A stretch of 64,000 nucleotides of DNA from Methylobacterium tardum (GCF_023546765.1 NZ_CP097484.1:3504001-3568000), one strand, 5' to 3'. Positions 1 through 9,720 are shown, counted from the stretch's first letter. The notes: generated by a model not told the origin, from the letters alone. Made by a program: numbers and translations.

Positions 1-54
1 CCGTACTCCAACGCGACGCGCGGCAACGTCAACGTCGGGCTGAAGCTCGCCTGA
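1..54 (+). CDS. C-terminal end of a truncated CDS, possibly an outer-membrane protein
   Basis: The window opens inside a plus-strand gene. The visible 17 residues end in GNVNVGLKLA and then TGA. Alternating polar and hydrophobic residues at the extreme C-terminus resemble the last beta-strand of outer-membrane barrel proteins, but the usual terminal aromatic residue is missing. The reading frame is inferred only from its clean run into the stop at the window edge, so the family call is weak. Confidence 0.35.
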   Translation, partial: PYSNATRGNVNVGLKLA

Positions 55-172
55 TCGCTCGTCATCCCGGGACCGCGCCGAGCGGCCCGGGATCCAAACA
101 CGCCGAGGCGCGCAGGTCGGCACCGACAGAGGCTCTGGATTCCGGGCTCGCCTGCGGTGCCCCGAAATGACG
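53..172. repeat. Dispersed palindromic intergenic repeat, copy A
   Basis: The element begins gatcgctcgtcatcccggg and ends near ccccgaaatgacg, so its ends (GTCAT and ATGAC) are inverted relative to each other. It contains an internal GC palindrome around 67-95. It matches copy B at 250-367 over most of its length, including the internal blocks caccgacag and tccgggctcgcc. It lies directly after the stop of the preceding gene, typical of a REP-like element. Confidence 0.7.
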
Positions 173-249
173 ACGGATCACTGGGTTGCCTGATCCAAAG
201 CCCGGATCCAAGAAGCGGGTCGCAAGGACCCCGAGCAGTCTCCACGATC

Positions 250-367
250 GCTCCGTCATCCCGGGGCCGCGGAGCGGAGCTCGGGATCTAGATCCGCCGA
301 CGCGGGACGGCTTGCACCGACAGCGGGTCTGGTTTCCGGGCTCGCCAGCGGCGCCCCGGTAGGGCGG
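250..367. repeat. Dispersed palindromic intergenic repeat, copy B
   Basis: This is a second diverged copy of the element at 53-172 in direct orientation. It is preceded by the same gatcgctc sequence, starts gtcatcccggggccgcgg and ends at gcgccccggtagggcgg. The two copies fill the gap between the first gene and the convergent hydratase gene. No coding potential is evident. Confidence 0.7.
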
Positions 368-379
368 CAAATTACCAGG

Positions 380-1216
380 CTACCCGCTCGTCGTTCGCGC
401 CCGCATGCAGACGCGGTCGGCCGCATCGAGCGTCACGCCCTCGAAACCTGCCTCTGTCAGCCGGCCGCACACGCGAAAAATCTGGTTCGCTGTCATCGGT
501 GACACGCCGCGATAGCTGAACGTCGGCGGCACGGAGCCCAGCAGCGTCGCGGCGAGGTTCAGGAGCAGGCTCGCCTGCATTGGTCCGTGGACGACCAGAT
601 CGGCGTAACCCTCCACCTGCGTCGCGTAGGGCTGATCGTAGTGGAAGCGGTGGCCGTTGAAGGTCATCGCCGAATAGCGGAACAGCAGGGTCGGCGTCGC
701 CGGCACGTCCCAGACCGCCTCGTAGGCGCCGGGATCGTCGCGCTCGGGCGCGGCAGCCGTGCCGGTCTGCGCGTTGGCCGCCTCGCGATAGACGATGTCC
801 TGCCGCTCGCGGATCGCGACGCCGCGTTCCGTCGCGACCGCGTGGTCGACGGTGACAAAGGCCAGTCTGCCGCTGCGTCCCGCCTTGAACGTCACGTCCC
901 GCACGGTCTCGGTGCGCGTGACACGATCGCCGACGCGGAGATCGGCCAGCGTCTCGATCTGCCCGCCCGCCCACATACGCCGCGGCAGCGGCACGGGCGG
1001 CAGGAACCCGCCCTTGGCGGCGTGGCCGTCCGGTCCGAGGGAATCGGCGGGTGGGGTTTCCGGGGCGAGGCACCAGTGCAGGGCCGGCGGCGCGATCCCG
1101 TCCGCGACCGGGGCGAGATGCGGCGCGAAGGTCGCGCCGAACTCGGCCATCAGGCGCGGGGTGACAAGGTCGGACGCCTCGCGGGTCCGTCCGATCCAGG
1201 CGGCAAAATCGGTCAT
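380..1216 (-). CDS. FAS1/MaoC-type acyl-CoA hydratase (mesaconyl-CoA hydratase-like)
   Basis: This 278-residue protein resembles the HTD2/FAS1-like dehydratase group of hot-dog hydratases, which includes mesaconyl-C4-CoA hydratases. The N-terminal half carries the FAS1-like dehydratase fold (GGFLPPVPLPRRMWAGG around residues 68-82). The C-terminal half carries the usual FNGHRFHYDQPYA and VVHGPMQASLL motifs (about residues 185-215). It presumably hydrates an enoyl-CoA made by the adjacent dehydrogenase. It starts one base after the dehydrogenase stop and is the last gene of a four-gene minus-strand operon. The family call is firm; the substrate is unknown. Confidence 0.75.
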   Translation of the reverse strand: MTDFAAWIGRTREASDLVTPRLMAEFGATFAPHLAPVADGIAPPALHWCLAPETPPADSLGPDGHAAKGGFLPPVPLPRRMWAGGQIETLADLRVGDRVTRTETVRDVTFKAGRSGRLAFVTVDHAVATERGVAIRERQDIVYREAANAQTGTAAAPERDDPGAYEAVWDVPATPTLLFRYSAMTFNGHRFHYDQPYATQVEGYADLVVHGPMQASLLLNLAATLLGSVPPTFSYRGVSPMTANQIFRVCGRLTEAGFEGVTLDAADRVCMRARTTSG

Positions 1217-1217
1217 G

Positions 1218-2366
1218 TCAGTAGGATCGCGGCAGGCCGAGCACGTGCTCGGACAGATAGGCGAGGATCAGGTTCGTGGAGATCGGCGCAACCTGGTAGA
1301 GGCGCGTCTCGCGGAACTTGCGCTCGATGTCGTACTCCTCGGCGAAGCCGAAGCCGCCATGGGTCTGGATGCAGGCATTGGCGGCCTCGAACGAGGCGTC
1401 GGCGGCGAGCATCTTGGCCATGTTGGCCTCGGCCCCGGGATTGGCGCCGCCCTCGTAGAGGGTCAGCGCCTCGCGGACCATCAGCTCGGCCGCCCGCATG
1501 TTGGCGTAGGCCCGGGCGATCGGGAACTGCACGCCCTGGTTGGCGCCGATCGGCCGGCCGAACACCGCGCGCTCCCCGGCATAGGCCTTCGCCTTGTCGA
1601 TGAACCACTTGGCGTCGCCGATGCACTCGGCGGCGATCAGGATGCGCTCGGCATTCATGCCGGACAGGATGTAGCGGAAGCCCCTGCCCTCCTCGCCGAT
1701 GAGGTTCTGGGCCGGCACGCGGAGATTATCGAAGAAAACCTCGGTGGTGGCGTGGTTCATCATCGTCCGGATCGGCCGGATGGTGAGGCCGTTGCCCTTC
1801 GCCGCGCGCATGTCGGCGAGCAGAACCGACAAGCCGTCCGTGCGCTTCATGCCCTCGGTCCGCGGCGTCGTGCGGGCGAGCAGCAGCATCAGGTCCGAAT
1901 GCTCGGCGCGGCTGGTCCAGATCTTCTGGCCGTTGACGACGTAGTGGTCGCCCTCCAGGCGCGCAGTGGTCTTCAGGCTGCCGGTATCGGTGCCGGATGT
2001 CGGTTCGGTCACGCCGAAAGCCTGGAGCCGCAGTCGCCCGTCCGCGATGGCCGGCAGGTACGCGGCCTTCTGCGCCTCCGAGCCGTGCCGCAGCAGCGTG
2101 CCCATCGTGTACATCTGCGCGTGACAGGCGCCGCCGTTGCAGCCCGCCCGCTGCACCTCCTCCAGGATCGCGGCGGCCGCGGAGAGCGGCAAGCCGAAGC
2201 CGCCATATTCCTCGGGGATCAGCACCGAGAGGTAGCCGCTCTCGGTGAGCGCGTTCACGAACGCGGTCGGGTAGGCCATCTCCCGGTCGAGCGCCCGCCA
2301 GTACGGCCCCGGGAAGCCGGCGCAGAGCTTGGCGACGGCCTCGCGGATCTCGGTATAGGCTTCCAT
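1218..2366 (-). CDS. Acyl-CoA dehydrogenase (isovaleryl-CoA dehydrogenase-type catalytic base)
   Basis: This 382-residue flavoprotein oxidises an acyl-CoA to the 2-enoyl-CoA. The family motifs FGVTEPTSGTD, KIWTSRAEHSD and QTHGGFGFAEEYDIERKFRE are visible. The glutamate that acts as catalytic base in medium-chain enzymes is absent: LYQVAPISTN lies where YEG is expected. A glutamate in GMNAERILIA sits at the position used by isovaleryl-CoA dehydrogenase. The ATG at 2366 is chosen because AGGAGCTC precedes it, 11 bases after the SDR stop. The frame is open far upstream only because of a base error in the SDR gene, so the apparent 635-residue fusion is not real. Confidence 0.85.
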   Translation of the reverse strand: MEAYTEIREAVAKLCAGFPGPYWRALDREMAYPTAFVNALTESGYLSVLIPEEYGGFGLPLSAAAAILEEVQRAGCNGGACHAQMYTMGTLLRHGSEAQKAAYLPAIADGRLRLQAFGVTEPTSGTDTGSLKTTARLEGDHYVVNGQKIWTSRAEHSDLMLLLARTTPRTEGMKRTDGLSVLLADMRAAKGNGLTIRPIRTMMNHATTEVFFDNLRVPAQNLIGEEGRGFRYILSGMNAERILIAAECIGDAKWFIDKAKAYAGERAVFGRPIGANQGVQFPIARAYANMRAAELMVREALTLYEGGANPGAEANMAKMLAADASFEAANACIQTHGGFGFAEEYDIERKFRETRLYQVAPISTNLILAYLSEHVLGLPRSY

Positions 2367-2376
2367 CGGGAGCTCC

Positions 2377-3125
2377 TCAGGCCGTGCGCCCGCCATCGAC
2401 GGGAAGATCGACGCCGGTGATGAACGCCGCCTCGTCGGAGGCGAGGAACAAAGCCGCGGCGGCGATGTCGCTCGCCTGCGACAGGCGGCCGAGCGGGATC
2501 GTGGCGATGAAGCGGTCGCGGTTCTCGGGCGGTCGAGGACGCCCATGAAATGCTCCAGCAGGCCGGTGGCGCCCATGACCGGGCAGAGGGCGTTCACCCG
2601 GATCTTCCAGGGCGCCAGCTCCAGGGCCAGCGACTTCGAGGCGAGGCTCGCGGCGCCCTTGGAGGCGTTGTACCACGTGAGCCCCGGTCGCGGCCGCAGC
2701 GCCGCTGTCGAGCTGACGTTGAGGATCGCGCCGCCGCCCGCGTCGCGCATCAGCGGGGCGACTTCCCGGACGTAGTGGAAGATCGACTTCACGTTGACCC
2801 GGAAGACCCGATCGAAATCCTCCTCGGTCACCTCCATCAGCGGCTTGTTGCGATGGGTCGTCCCGGCGTTGTTGACGAGGACGTGCGGCACCCCGAAGCG
2901 CCGGAGGGTCTCGGCGACGCTGGCGGCGACGTCAGCCGCCAGGCCGACATCCGCGGTGATCGCCAGGGCGCTGTCGCCGATCTCCGCGGCGACCCGTTCG
3001 GCCGCAGCGCCGTCGATGTCCACGCACGCCACCCTGGCGCCCTCGGCGGCGAAACGCTGGGCGATGCCCGCCCCGAAGCCGCTGCCGGCGCCCGTCACGA
3101 GCGCGATCTTGCCGTCGAGCCTCAT
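2377..3125 (-). CDS. SDR-family 3-hydroxyacyl dehydrogenase/reductase, one-base frameshift
   Basis: A short-chain dehydrogenase of about 249 residues if repaired. The NAD(P)-binding [12 protein letters not shown], the NNAG segment, the Ser in NVSSTAA and the YNASK catalytic Tyr-Lys are all present. The frame breaks near the ggg run at 2527-2529. Adding one base joins GVLDRP to [17 protein letters not shown] and on to the normal C-terminus ending [15 protein letters not shown]. In the operon it probably oxidises the hydroxyacyl-CoA formed by the hydratase. AGGAGGAG precedes the ATG at 3125. Either a consensus error or a recent pseudogene. Confidence 0.8.
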
Positions 3126-3167
3126 GGTCTCCTCCTGAAGGTGCGACGTACCGTCGTGGGGCGGCCC

Positions 3168-4306
3168 TCAATCCAAGCCGGCGAACTCCGCCCGGATCCG
3201 CGCACTGTGTTCGCCGATCGCCGGCACCGGACCAAGGGCGCGAACTCGACCATCGATCAGCACAGGCGGCGCGACGATGCGGGCCGGACCGGCGGGGGTC
3301 TCGACCTCCGCGCGGATCAGGGCCGGATGGCTGGCGAGATCCGACAGGGCGTTCACGAAGCCGTAGGCGGTGCCGGCCGCTTTCAGCCGGGCGGCAGCCG
3401 CGTCGCGGCTCAGCCGCACCAGGGCGGCGCCGATGCGCAGATCGACGGCGGCTCGGTTGGCCACGCGGGCGTTGTTGGACGCGAACCCCTCCGCCCGAGC
3501 GAGATCCGGCTCACCGAGCACGCCCGCGCAGAGAAGCTCGCCCATTCGCGCTCGTTCTGGATCGAGATCAGCACCAGGCGGCCATCCGCGGTCGGAAAGG
3601 CGCCGTAGGGGCAGATCGACGGGTGGGCGAGGCCGACCCGCTTGGGCGCTTCCCCGGTGCCTTCGAAGTAGAGCAGCGGCACATTCATCCAGTCGGCGGC
3701 GGCACTGAACAGGCTGACCTCGAGGGCGCAGCCCTGCCCGGAGATGCCGCGGGCGATCAGCGCCTCCAGGATTGCGGCATGGGCATCCATCCCGCAGGCC
3801 ACGTCGCAGACGGAGACGCCGACGCGTCCGGGTCCGGCCGGATGGCCGGTGATCCCGGCGAGCCCGCTCTCGGCCTGGACCAGCAGGTCGTAGGCCTTCA
3901 TGTCGCTGTAGGCGTTGTCGGCGCCGTAGCCGGAAATGTCGACCGTGATCAGCCGCGGGTGGCGCGCGCGCAGCTCCGCCGCGCCGAAGCCCGCGCGGGC
4001 AGCCGCTCCCGGCGCGAGGTTCTGCACAAACACGTCGGTTTGCGCGAGGATCGCGTGCAGGAGGCGGGCATCCGCGGGATCCTTGATGTCGGCGACGAGG
4101 CTCTCCTTGCCGCGATTGAGCCAGACGAAGTAGCTCGCCAGCCCGTTGACCGACGCGTCGTAGCCGCGGGCGAAATCACCCTCGGGGCGCTCGATCTTGA
4201 TAACGCGCGCGCCGGCATCGGCCAGCCGCGAGGTGCAGTAGGGTGCGGCGACCGCCTGCTCCAGAGCGAGCACGGTCAGCCCTCGCAGCGGCAGGTTCTG
4301 GCGCAT
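3168..4306 (-). CDS. CaiB/BaiF family III CoA-transferase, one-base frameshift
   Basis: A type III CoA-transferase of about 379 residues if repaired; it activates an organic acid by moving CoA from a donor. The N-terminus LRGLTVLALEQAVAAPYCTS and the motif IKIERPEGDFARGYD are typical, with the catalytic Asp expected in the SDMKAYDLLVQAESGLAG region. The frame breaks at the ccc run 3541-3543; one added G joins ISIQNEREW to GELLCAGVLGEPDLA and a normal C-terminus. It is the first gene of the operon, which suggests it primes the substrate for dehydrogenation, hydration and oxidation by the next three genes. Confidence 0.8.
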
Positions 4307-4449
4307 CCGAATCCTTCGACATTGCGCGGCCTCGCAGGACCGGCGCCGGATGAACTGGAACGGCGAATGGCCTCGCCAAGCGGGCCAGGGTGACAGGGCC
4401 GCCCGGCCGTCGGCTTCGAAGCGGCTGTCCCGCGGGGCTCAGCGTCTGT

Positions 4450-4525
4450 GCGGGCGGAGCGAAGCGCTCCAGGTGCGCCACGCTCGCCGACGTCCCGCGG
4501 CCCTGGATCGCTTCGCTCCGCTGGC
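4450..4525. repeat. Inverted REP pair between RND pump gene and CoA-transferase gene
   Basis: A 24-base arm at 4450-4473 (gcgggcggagcgaagcgctc...) is the near-perfect reverse complement of the arm at 4502-4525 (cctggatcgcttcgctccgc...), with a 28-base loop. The same arm recurs at 19812-19835. The pair can fold into a long hairpin and fills the 4307-4542 gap between two minus-strand genes. It may act as a transcript-end structure as well as a mobile REP relic. Confidence 0.75.
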
Positions 4526-4542
4526 AAAGTCGGCGGTCGCGA

Positions 4543-7500
4543 TCACTCCGCTGCCCGCAGCGCCGGCGGGCCGCGAACCTCCTCCACCGGCTCCGGATCA
4601 TCGAGCGCTGTGTCAACCGCCTCCGGCTTGTCCCGGAACGACAGCCGGTGCGCCAGCCGATCGAGGTAGAGGTAAATGACCGGCGTGGTGAAGAGCGTGA
4701 GCACCTGGCTCACCGCGAGGCCGCCGACCATCGCGTAGCCCAGGGGCTGCCGGATCTCGGATCCGGTCCCGTGCGCGAACATCAGCGGGATGCCGCCGAG
4801 CAGGGCCGCCATCGTGGTCATCAGGATCGGGCGGAACCGCAGGAGGGCGGCCTGCCGGATCGCGACCTCGGGGCTGAGCCCCTCGTCGCGCTCGGCCGCG
4901 ATGGCGAAGTCGACCAGCATGATGCCGTTCTTCTTCACGATGCCGATCAGCAGGATGATGCCGATCAGCGCGATCAGGCTGAAATCGAACCCCGCCCACA
5001 TCAGCACCGCCAGCGCCCCGACGCCGGCGGACGGCAGGGTCGACAGGATCGTGATCGGGTGGATGAAGCTCTCGTAGAGGATTCCGAGGATCAGGTAGAC
5101 CACGAACAGGGCCGCCAGGATCAGGAGCGGCACCGTCGACAGCGATTGCTGGAAGGCCTGCGCGGTGCCCTGGAAGCCGCTGACGACCGTCGGCGGCACC
5201 TGCAAGTCCCGCATCGCCCGTCCGATCGCCTCCGTCGCCTGACCGAGGGCGGCGTCGGGGGCGAGGTTGAAGCTGATCGTCACCGCGGGGAACTGGCCCT
5301 GGTGATTGACGGCCAGCGGCGCCACCGGATCGGTCGTCCAGCGAGCGAATGCCGCCAGCGGCACCTGTCCGCCGCCGTTCGGCGCCTTGATGTAGATCTT
5401 GTCGAGGCTCTCGACGCTGCCCTGCAGCACCGGAAGCACTTCCAGCACGACGTGGTAGCTGTTCAGCTGCGTGAAGTACTGCGCGATCTGACGCTGGCCG
5501 AACGCGTCGTAGAGCGTGTCGTCGATGAGCTGGGGCGTGATGCCGTAACGCGAGGCCGCGTCACGATCGATCGACAGCGTCAGGGTCGTGCCCCGGGTCT
5601 GCTGGTCGGTGGCGACGTCCCGCAATTCCGGCAGGGTCTTCATCTTGTCGAGGATGCGCGGCGCCCAGGCGTTCAGCTCGGCAAGATCCGGATCCTGCAG
5701 GGTGTACTCGAACTGCGTCCGCGAGGTGCGGCCGCCGGTGCGCACGTCCTGGGTCGCCTGGATGAAGGTCCGGATGCCCTCCACGCGCTCGAGCTTCGGG
5801 CGCAGCCGGCCGATCACCTGGAAAGCGTTGACGTCGCGCTCGTCGCGAGGCTTGAGCGTGATGTACATGCGCCCGGAATTCAGCGCCTGGCCGTTGCCGC
5901 CGAGCGACATGCCGACCGTGGCGACTGCGGGATCGGCCTGCACGATCGCGCCGACCTTCTCCTGCAGGGCCTTCATCGCCGAGAAGGAGATGTCCTGGCC
6001 CGCCTCGGTGACGCCGATCATGAAGCCGGTGTCCTGCTGCGGGAAGAAGCCCTTCGGGATCGCGACGAACAGGTAGCCGGTCAGCGCCAGCGTGGCGAAG
6101 AACACCAGCAGCGTCACGCGGTGGAAGCGCAGGGCGACGTCGAGGGCGCTCTCGTAGACCGCCAGCAGCCAGTCGAACCCGGCCTCGCTCATCCGGTAGA
6201 GGCGGCCGTGGCGCTCGGCATTGTGCGGCTTGAGCAGCCGCGAGGCCATCATGGGGGTCAGCGTCAGGGACACGAAGGCCGAGACCGCGATAGTCATTGA
6301 TAAGACGACGGCGAATTCGCGGAACAGCCGGCCTATGATGCCGCCCATCAGCAGGAGCGGGATCAGCACGGCGATCAGCGACACCGAGATCGAGACGATG
6401 GTGAAGCCGATCTCGCCCGCACCCTTGAACGCGGCCTCCATGGGCCGCATCCCCTCCTCGACGTAGCGGCTGATGTTCTCCAGGACGACGATGGCGTCGT
6501 CGACCACGAATCCCACCGAGATGGTCAGAGCCATCAGCGAGAGGTTGTCGAGGGTGTAGCCCGCCATCCACATCAGCGCGCAGGCGCCGAGCAGCGCGAG
6601 CGGCACCGTCACGCTGGGAATGACGGTCGCCCAGAAGCTGCGCAGGAAGACGAAGATCACCCCGACAACCAGCACGATGGTGAGCATAAGGGTGAACTGA
6701 ACGTCCTCCACCGAGGCGCGGATCGTCTGGGTGCGGTCGCTCAGGATCCCGATTTTAATGGCGGACGGGAGCGTGGCGGTCAGGCGCGGCAGCTGCGCCT
6801 TGATGCTGTCCACCGTGTCGATCACGTTAGCGCCGGGCTGCTTGAACACCACGAGGAACACGCCCCGCTTGCCGTTGGTCCAGCCCGCCTGCTTGGTGTC
6901 CTCCGGGCCGGCGACCGCCTGGCCGATGTCGCGGACCCGCAGGGGCGCGCCGTTCTGGTAGGCGACGATCACGTCGTTCCAGTTCTTCGCGACCGTGAGC
7001 TGGTCGTTGGCGTAGATCGTGTAGCTGTGACTGCCGCCGTCGATGCTGCCCTTCGGGTTGTTGACCGTCGTCAGGGTCAGCTGCGTGCGCACGTCCTCCA
7101 TCGACAGGTTCTTGGCGACGAGCTTGGCCGGATCGAGCTGAATCCGGATCGCGGGCTTCTGCTGGCCGCCGATGAATACCTGCGCGACGCCCGAGATCTG
7201 GCTGATCCGCTGGGCGAGCTGCACGTCGACCGCGTCGTCCACCTCGATGAGCGGCATGCTGTCCGACGTCGCCGAGAGCAGCAGGATCGGCGAATCCGCC
7301 GGGTTCACCTTCCGGTATGTCGGCGGGGTCGGCAGGTTCTTCGGCAACTGGCCGCTTGCGGCGTTGATCGCCGCCTGAATGTCGCTGGCCGCGCCGTCGA
7401 TGTTGCGGTTGAGATCGAACTGGACCGTGACGGTCGAGATGCCCAGCGAGCTGGTCGAGGTCATCTGCGACACGCCGGGGATCTGCGAGAATTGCCGTTC

Positions 7501-7707
7501 CAGCGGCTGCGCCACCGAGGACGCCATGGTCTCCGGGCTGCCTCCGGGCAGCTGCGCCGTCACCTGGATCGTCGGGAAATCGACCTGCGGCAGGGGTGCG
7601 ACGCCCAGCAGCGGATAGGCGACGATCCCGAGAAACAGGATGCCGACCATGATGAGCGTGGTCGCCACCGGGAACCGGATGAACGGTGCGGAGATGCCGC
7701 CTTTCAT
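4543..7707 (-). CDS. RND multidrug efflux pump, inner-membrane subunit (MdtB/MdtC-like)
   Basis: This 1054-residue HAE1-type RND transporter expels drugs across the envelope using proton flux. It has the family length and organisation: an N-terminal membrane helix (TTLIMVGILFLGIVAYPLL), two large periplasmic loops and twelve expected membrane segments. The proton-relay aspartates are in VGFVVDDAIVVLENI and the TM10 lysine in IGIVKKNGIMLVDFA. It is closest in feel to MdtB/MdtC/MuxB. The adaptor gene lies 49 bases upstream in the same direction. No outer-membrane TolC-like gene follows, so the pump probably borrows one. Confidence 0.9.
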   Translation of the reverse strand: MKGGISAPFIRFPVATTLIMVGILFLGIVAYPLLGVAPLPQVDFPTIQVTAQLPGGSPETMASSVAQPLERQFSQIPGVSQMTSTSSLGISTVTVQFDLNRNIDGAASDIQAAINAASGQLPKNLPTPPTYRKVNPADSPILLLSATSDSMPLIEVDDAVDVQLAQRISQISGVAQVFIGGQQKPAIRIQLDPAKLVAKNLSMEDVRTQLTLTTVNNPKGSIDGGSHSYTIYANDQLTVAKNWNDVIVAYQNGAPLRVRDIGQAVAGPEDTKQAGWTNGKRGVFLVVFKQPGANVIDTVDSIKAQLPRLTATLPSAIKIGILSDRTQTIRASVEDVQFTLMLTIVLVVGVIFVFLRSFWATVIPSVTVPLALLGACALMWMAGYTLDNLSLMALTISVGFVVDDAIVVLENISRYVEEGMRPMEAAFKGAGEIGFTIVSISVSLIAVLIPLLLMGGIIGRLFREFAVVLSMTIAVSAFVSLTLTPMMASRLLKPHNAERHGRLYRMSEAGFDWLLAVYESALDVALRFHRVTLLVFFATLALTGYLFVAIPKGFFPQQDTGFMIGVTEAGQDISFSAMKALQEKVGAIVQADPAVATVGMSLGGNGQALNSGRMYITLKPRDERDVNAFQVIGRLRPKLERVEGIRTFIQATQDVRTGGRTSRTQFEYTLQDPDLAELNAWAPRILDKMKTLPELRDVATDQQTRGTTLTLSIDRDAASRYGITPQLIDDTLYDAFGQRQIAQYFTQLNSYHVVLEVLPVLQGSVESLDKIYIKAPNGGGQVPLAAFARWTTDPVAPLAVNHQGQFPAVTISFNLAPDAALGQATEAIGRAMRDLQVPPTVVSGFQGTAQAFQQSLSTVPLLILAALFVVYLILGILYESFIHPITILSTLPSAGVGALAVLMWAGFDFSLIALIGIILLIGIVKKNGIMLVDFAIAAERDEGLSPEVAIRQAALLRFRPILMTTMAALLGGIPLMFAHGTGSEIRQPLGYAMVGGLAVSQVLTLFTTPVIYLYLDRLAHRLSFRDKPEAVDTALDDPEPVEEVRGPPALRAAE

Positions 7708-7756
7708 CGCCGGACCTCGCGCCGCCCCGCCATCGCCGTATCGGAAGGCCGTCCCA

Positions 7757-9025
7757 TCAGCGCTGGGCCTCGATCTGGCGGCCGCTCGCCTCGGGTCGTT
7801 CCGCCTGCGCGGTGTGCGGCTCGGCGACCAGGCTGCCGTCCTGGACCTTGTACTGCCCGGTGACGATCACCCGGTCCCCAGGCTTCAGATCTCCGCTCAG
7901 GACCTGCGTGCGCCCCGAATCCGAGCGGCCGGCCTTGAGCGCGCGCTGATGCGCGCGGTCTGCGTCGTCCACCGCGAAGGCGAACAGCCCGTCCGGGCCG
8001 TGCTGGATCGCGTTGTCCGGCACCGTGGTAGCGAGCGCCACGGTGCCGACCCGCATCTTGGTCGAGACCGACAGGCCCGGCCAGAGCGCGTGGTTCTTGT
8101 TCTCGTAGACGGCCTTCAGGCGGATCGTGCCGGTCGCCGTGTCCACTTGGTTGTTGAACAGGGCAAGCTTGCCCTCCGCGAGCTTCGTGAGCCCGTCCGA
8201 GCTCCAGGCCTCGACCGGCACGTCGCCCTTCCGCAAGGCCGCGGTGATCGCAGGAAGCTGATCCTCAGGTGCGGTGAAGACCACGAAGATCGGCTCGACC
8301 TGGGTGATCGTCACGATCGGCGTCTGGCCCGACGCGTTGACGATGTTGCCGATATCGACCTGACGGAAACCCGTGACGCCGTCGATCGGCGCCCGGATCG
8401 TGGCGTAGCCGAGCTGCGTCGCGGCGTTGTCGATCGCGGCCTGATCGGAGGCGACCTGCGCGGTGAGCTGGGCGACCAGAGCGGTCTGCGTCTCGGTCTG
8501 CTGGCGCGACGCGTAGGCTCCCAGGCCCGTGTACCGGACGAGATCGGCCTTGGCGTTGTTGAGGTTCGCGGTGTCCTGCTCCTTCTTCGCCTTCGCCTGA
8601 TCGTAGCTGGCCTGATAGGGGCGCGGATCGACCTGCACGAGGACGTCGCCCTTGCGGACGGCACGGCCCTCCCGGAAGGCGACCTGCTGGATCTCACCGT
8701 CGACCCGCGTGCGCACCTGGACGGTGTTGTAGGCCTGGACCGTGCCGAGGCCGTTCGAGACCAGGGCGAACGGGCCTTGCTCGACCGTGCCGAGGGTCAC
8801 GGGAACGGGCAGCGGCGCGGCGGCCTTCGGCTTGGCGACCGGCTCGTTCAGCCGCGTGTAGCCGTAGGCACCCCCGCCCGCAGCGGCCAGCAGCAGGAGC
8901 ACCAGCACCAGCCCGCGCCCCCGCCGCGGCGCGCGCGCAGTTTGCGTCAGGCCATCCCGGCCGTGGAATGCCGGGCCCGTCTCCGGCCGAGATGCAGCGC
9001 GATCGTGCTCGTCCCCGCTCAGCAT
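7757..9025 (-). CDS. RND efflux periplasmic adaptor (MdtA-like membrane fusion protein)
   Basis: A 422-residue membrane fusion protein linking the RND pump to an outer-membrane channel. A single membrane anchor (RGLVLVLLLLAAAGGGAYG) is near residue 40. It is followed by the barrel-sandwich segment LGTVEQGPFALVSNGLGTVQ, an alpha-hairpin (QAKAKKEQDTANLNNAKADL) and the typical YATIRAPIDGVTGFRQVD. The ATG at 9025 is preferred over the in-frame 9094 start because it gives a normal-length N-terminus. It is the first gene of the pump operon. Confidence 0.88.
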   Translation of the reverse strand: MLSGDEHDRAASRPETGPAFHGRDGLTQTARAPRRGRGLVLVLLLLAAAGGGAYGYTRLNEPVAKPKAAAPLPVPVTLGTVEQGPFALVSNGLGTVQAYNTVQVRTRVDGEIQQVAFREGRAVRKGDVLVQVDPRPYQASYDQAKAKKEQDTANLNNAKADLVRYTGLGAYASRQQTETQTALVAQLTAQVASDQAAIDNAATQLGYATIRAPIDGVTGFRQVDIGNIVNASGQTPIVTITQVEPIFVVFTAPEDQLPAITAALRKGDVPVEAWSSDGLTKLAEGKLALFNNQVDTATGTIRLKAVYENKNHALWPGLSVSTKMRVGTVALATTVPDNAIQHGPDGLFAFAVDDADRAHQRALKAGRSDSGRTQVLSGDLKPGDRVIVTGQYKVQDGSLVAEPHTAQAERPEASGRQIEAQR

Positions 9026-9325
9026 GCGTGCAGTTCCGCCCCGAGGTCCGACCGATCGACGGGTCGGAATAATTTTGCATTCATTAGCATACAATGCAGG
9101 GCGCCGACACCGATGTGATCCACCGATCCGGGCGGCAAATGGTCAACCGCGGGCGTCCAATCGCCGACGTCGGACGGTCGCTGCGGCGAGCCGTGACCGG
9201 TCCGCTTGCCGGCGCGCGCGCGTGCCGCCACAGAGGAAGTCAGCCGCCGATCCGCGGCGCGCAGCGCCGATGCGGCGCCGAGCGGCTGATGTTTGAGCGA
9301 CGCGCTGGAGAGACCAGGATTTCGC

Positions 9326-9553
9326 ATGGCCTCGACACTGGAACTGGAAGGGCTGGACGAGTTGCGTTCGGCCCTGATCGAAGAGCGCCAGATCATCGTG
9401 GCCTCGGTGCGCCGATTGCGCGAGGCGCGCAGGCAGAAAGGCACCTTCGTCTTGGGCGACGGCGCGGAGGCGGGCGCACGCCTCGTCGCCGTGCAAGGGC
9501 AGATTGATGTGGTGGATGCCATTATCGCCACACTGACGAACGCCCAGTCCTGA
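9326..9553 (+). CDS. Small hypothetical protein, 75 residues
   Basis: This short, mostly helical protein begins MASTLELEGLDELRSALIEE and has a basic middle (VRRLREARRQKG) before a hydrophobic helix (QIDVVDAIIATLTNAQS). An AGG lies about eight bases before the ATG. It is divergent from the RND adaptor. Its amphipathic, heptad-like pattern suggests a coiled coil. No family was recognised. Confidence 0.55.
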   Translation: MASTLELEGLDELRSALIEERQIIVASVRRLREARRQKGTFVLGDGAEAGARLVAVQGQIDVVDAIIATLTNAQS

Positions 9554-9720
9554 CCTGCTCGAACCGGGCACCATGCTCAGCTCAGGCGGCGCATCGTGCA
9601 CGGTGTCGTGAGGACGCGGTGTGGCACAGATCAGTGTCCGAGATGTTTCTGCAGCAGGACGTGCAAACGGCGCCGGCAGATCGGCGCGACCGCTGATAGA
9701 AATCGCGCTGTCTCGTGAGA

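Noticed and set aside
1218..3125. Apparent 635-residue SDR/acyl-CoA dehydrogenase fusion protein
   Set aside because: The SDR C-terminus is found in another frame, the linker is Arg/Ser-rich out-of-phase sequence, and the dehydrogenase has its own ribosome site and ATG at 2366. A one-base loss explains the open frame.
4390..6300. Long plus-strand open frame opposite the RND pump
   Set aside because: It is the antisense shadow of a well-supported RND gene, with His/Arg/Asp-rich composition and no motif.
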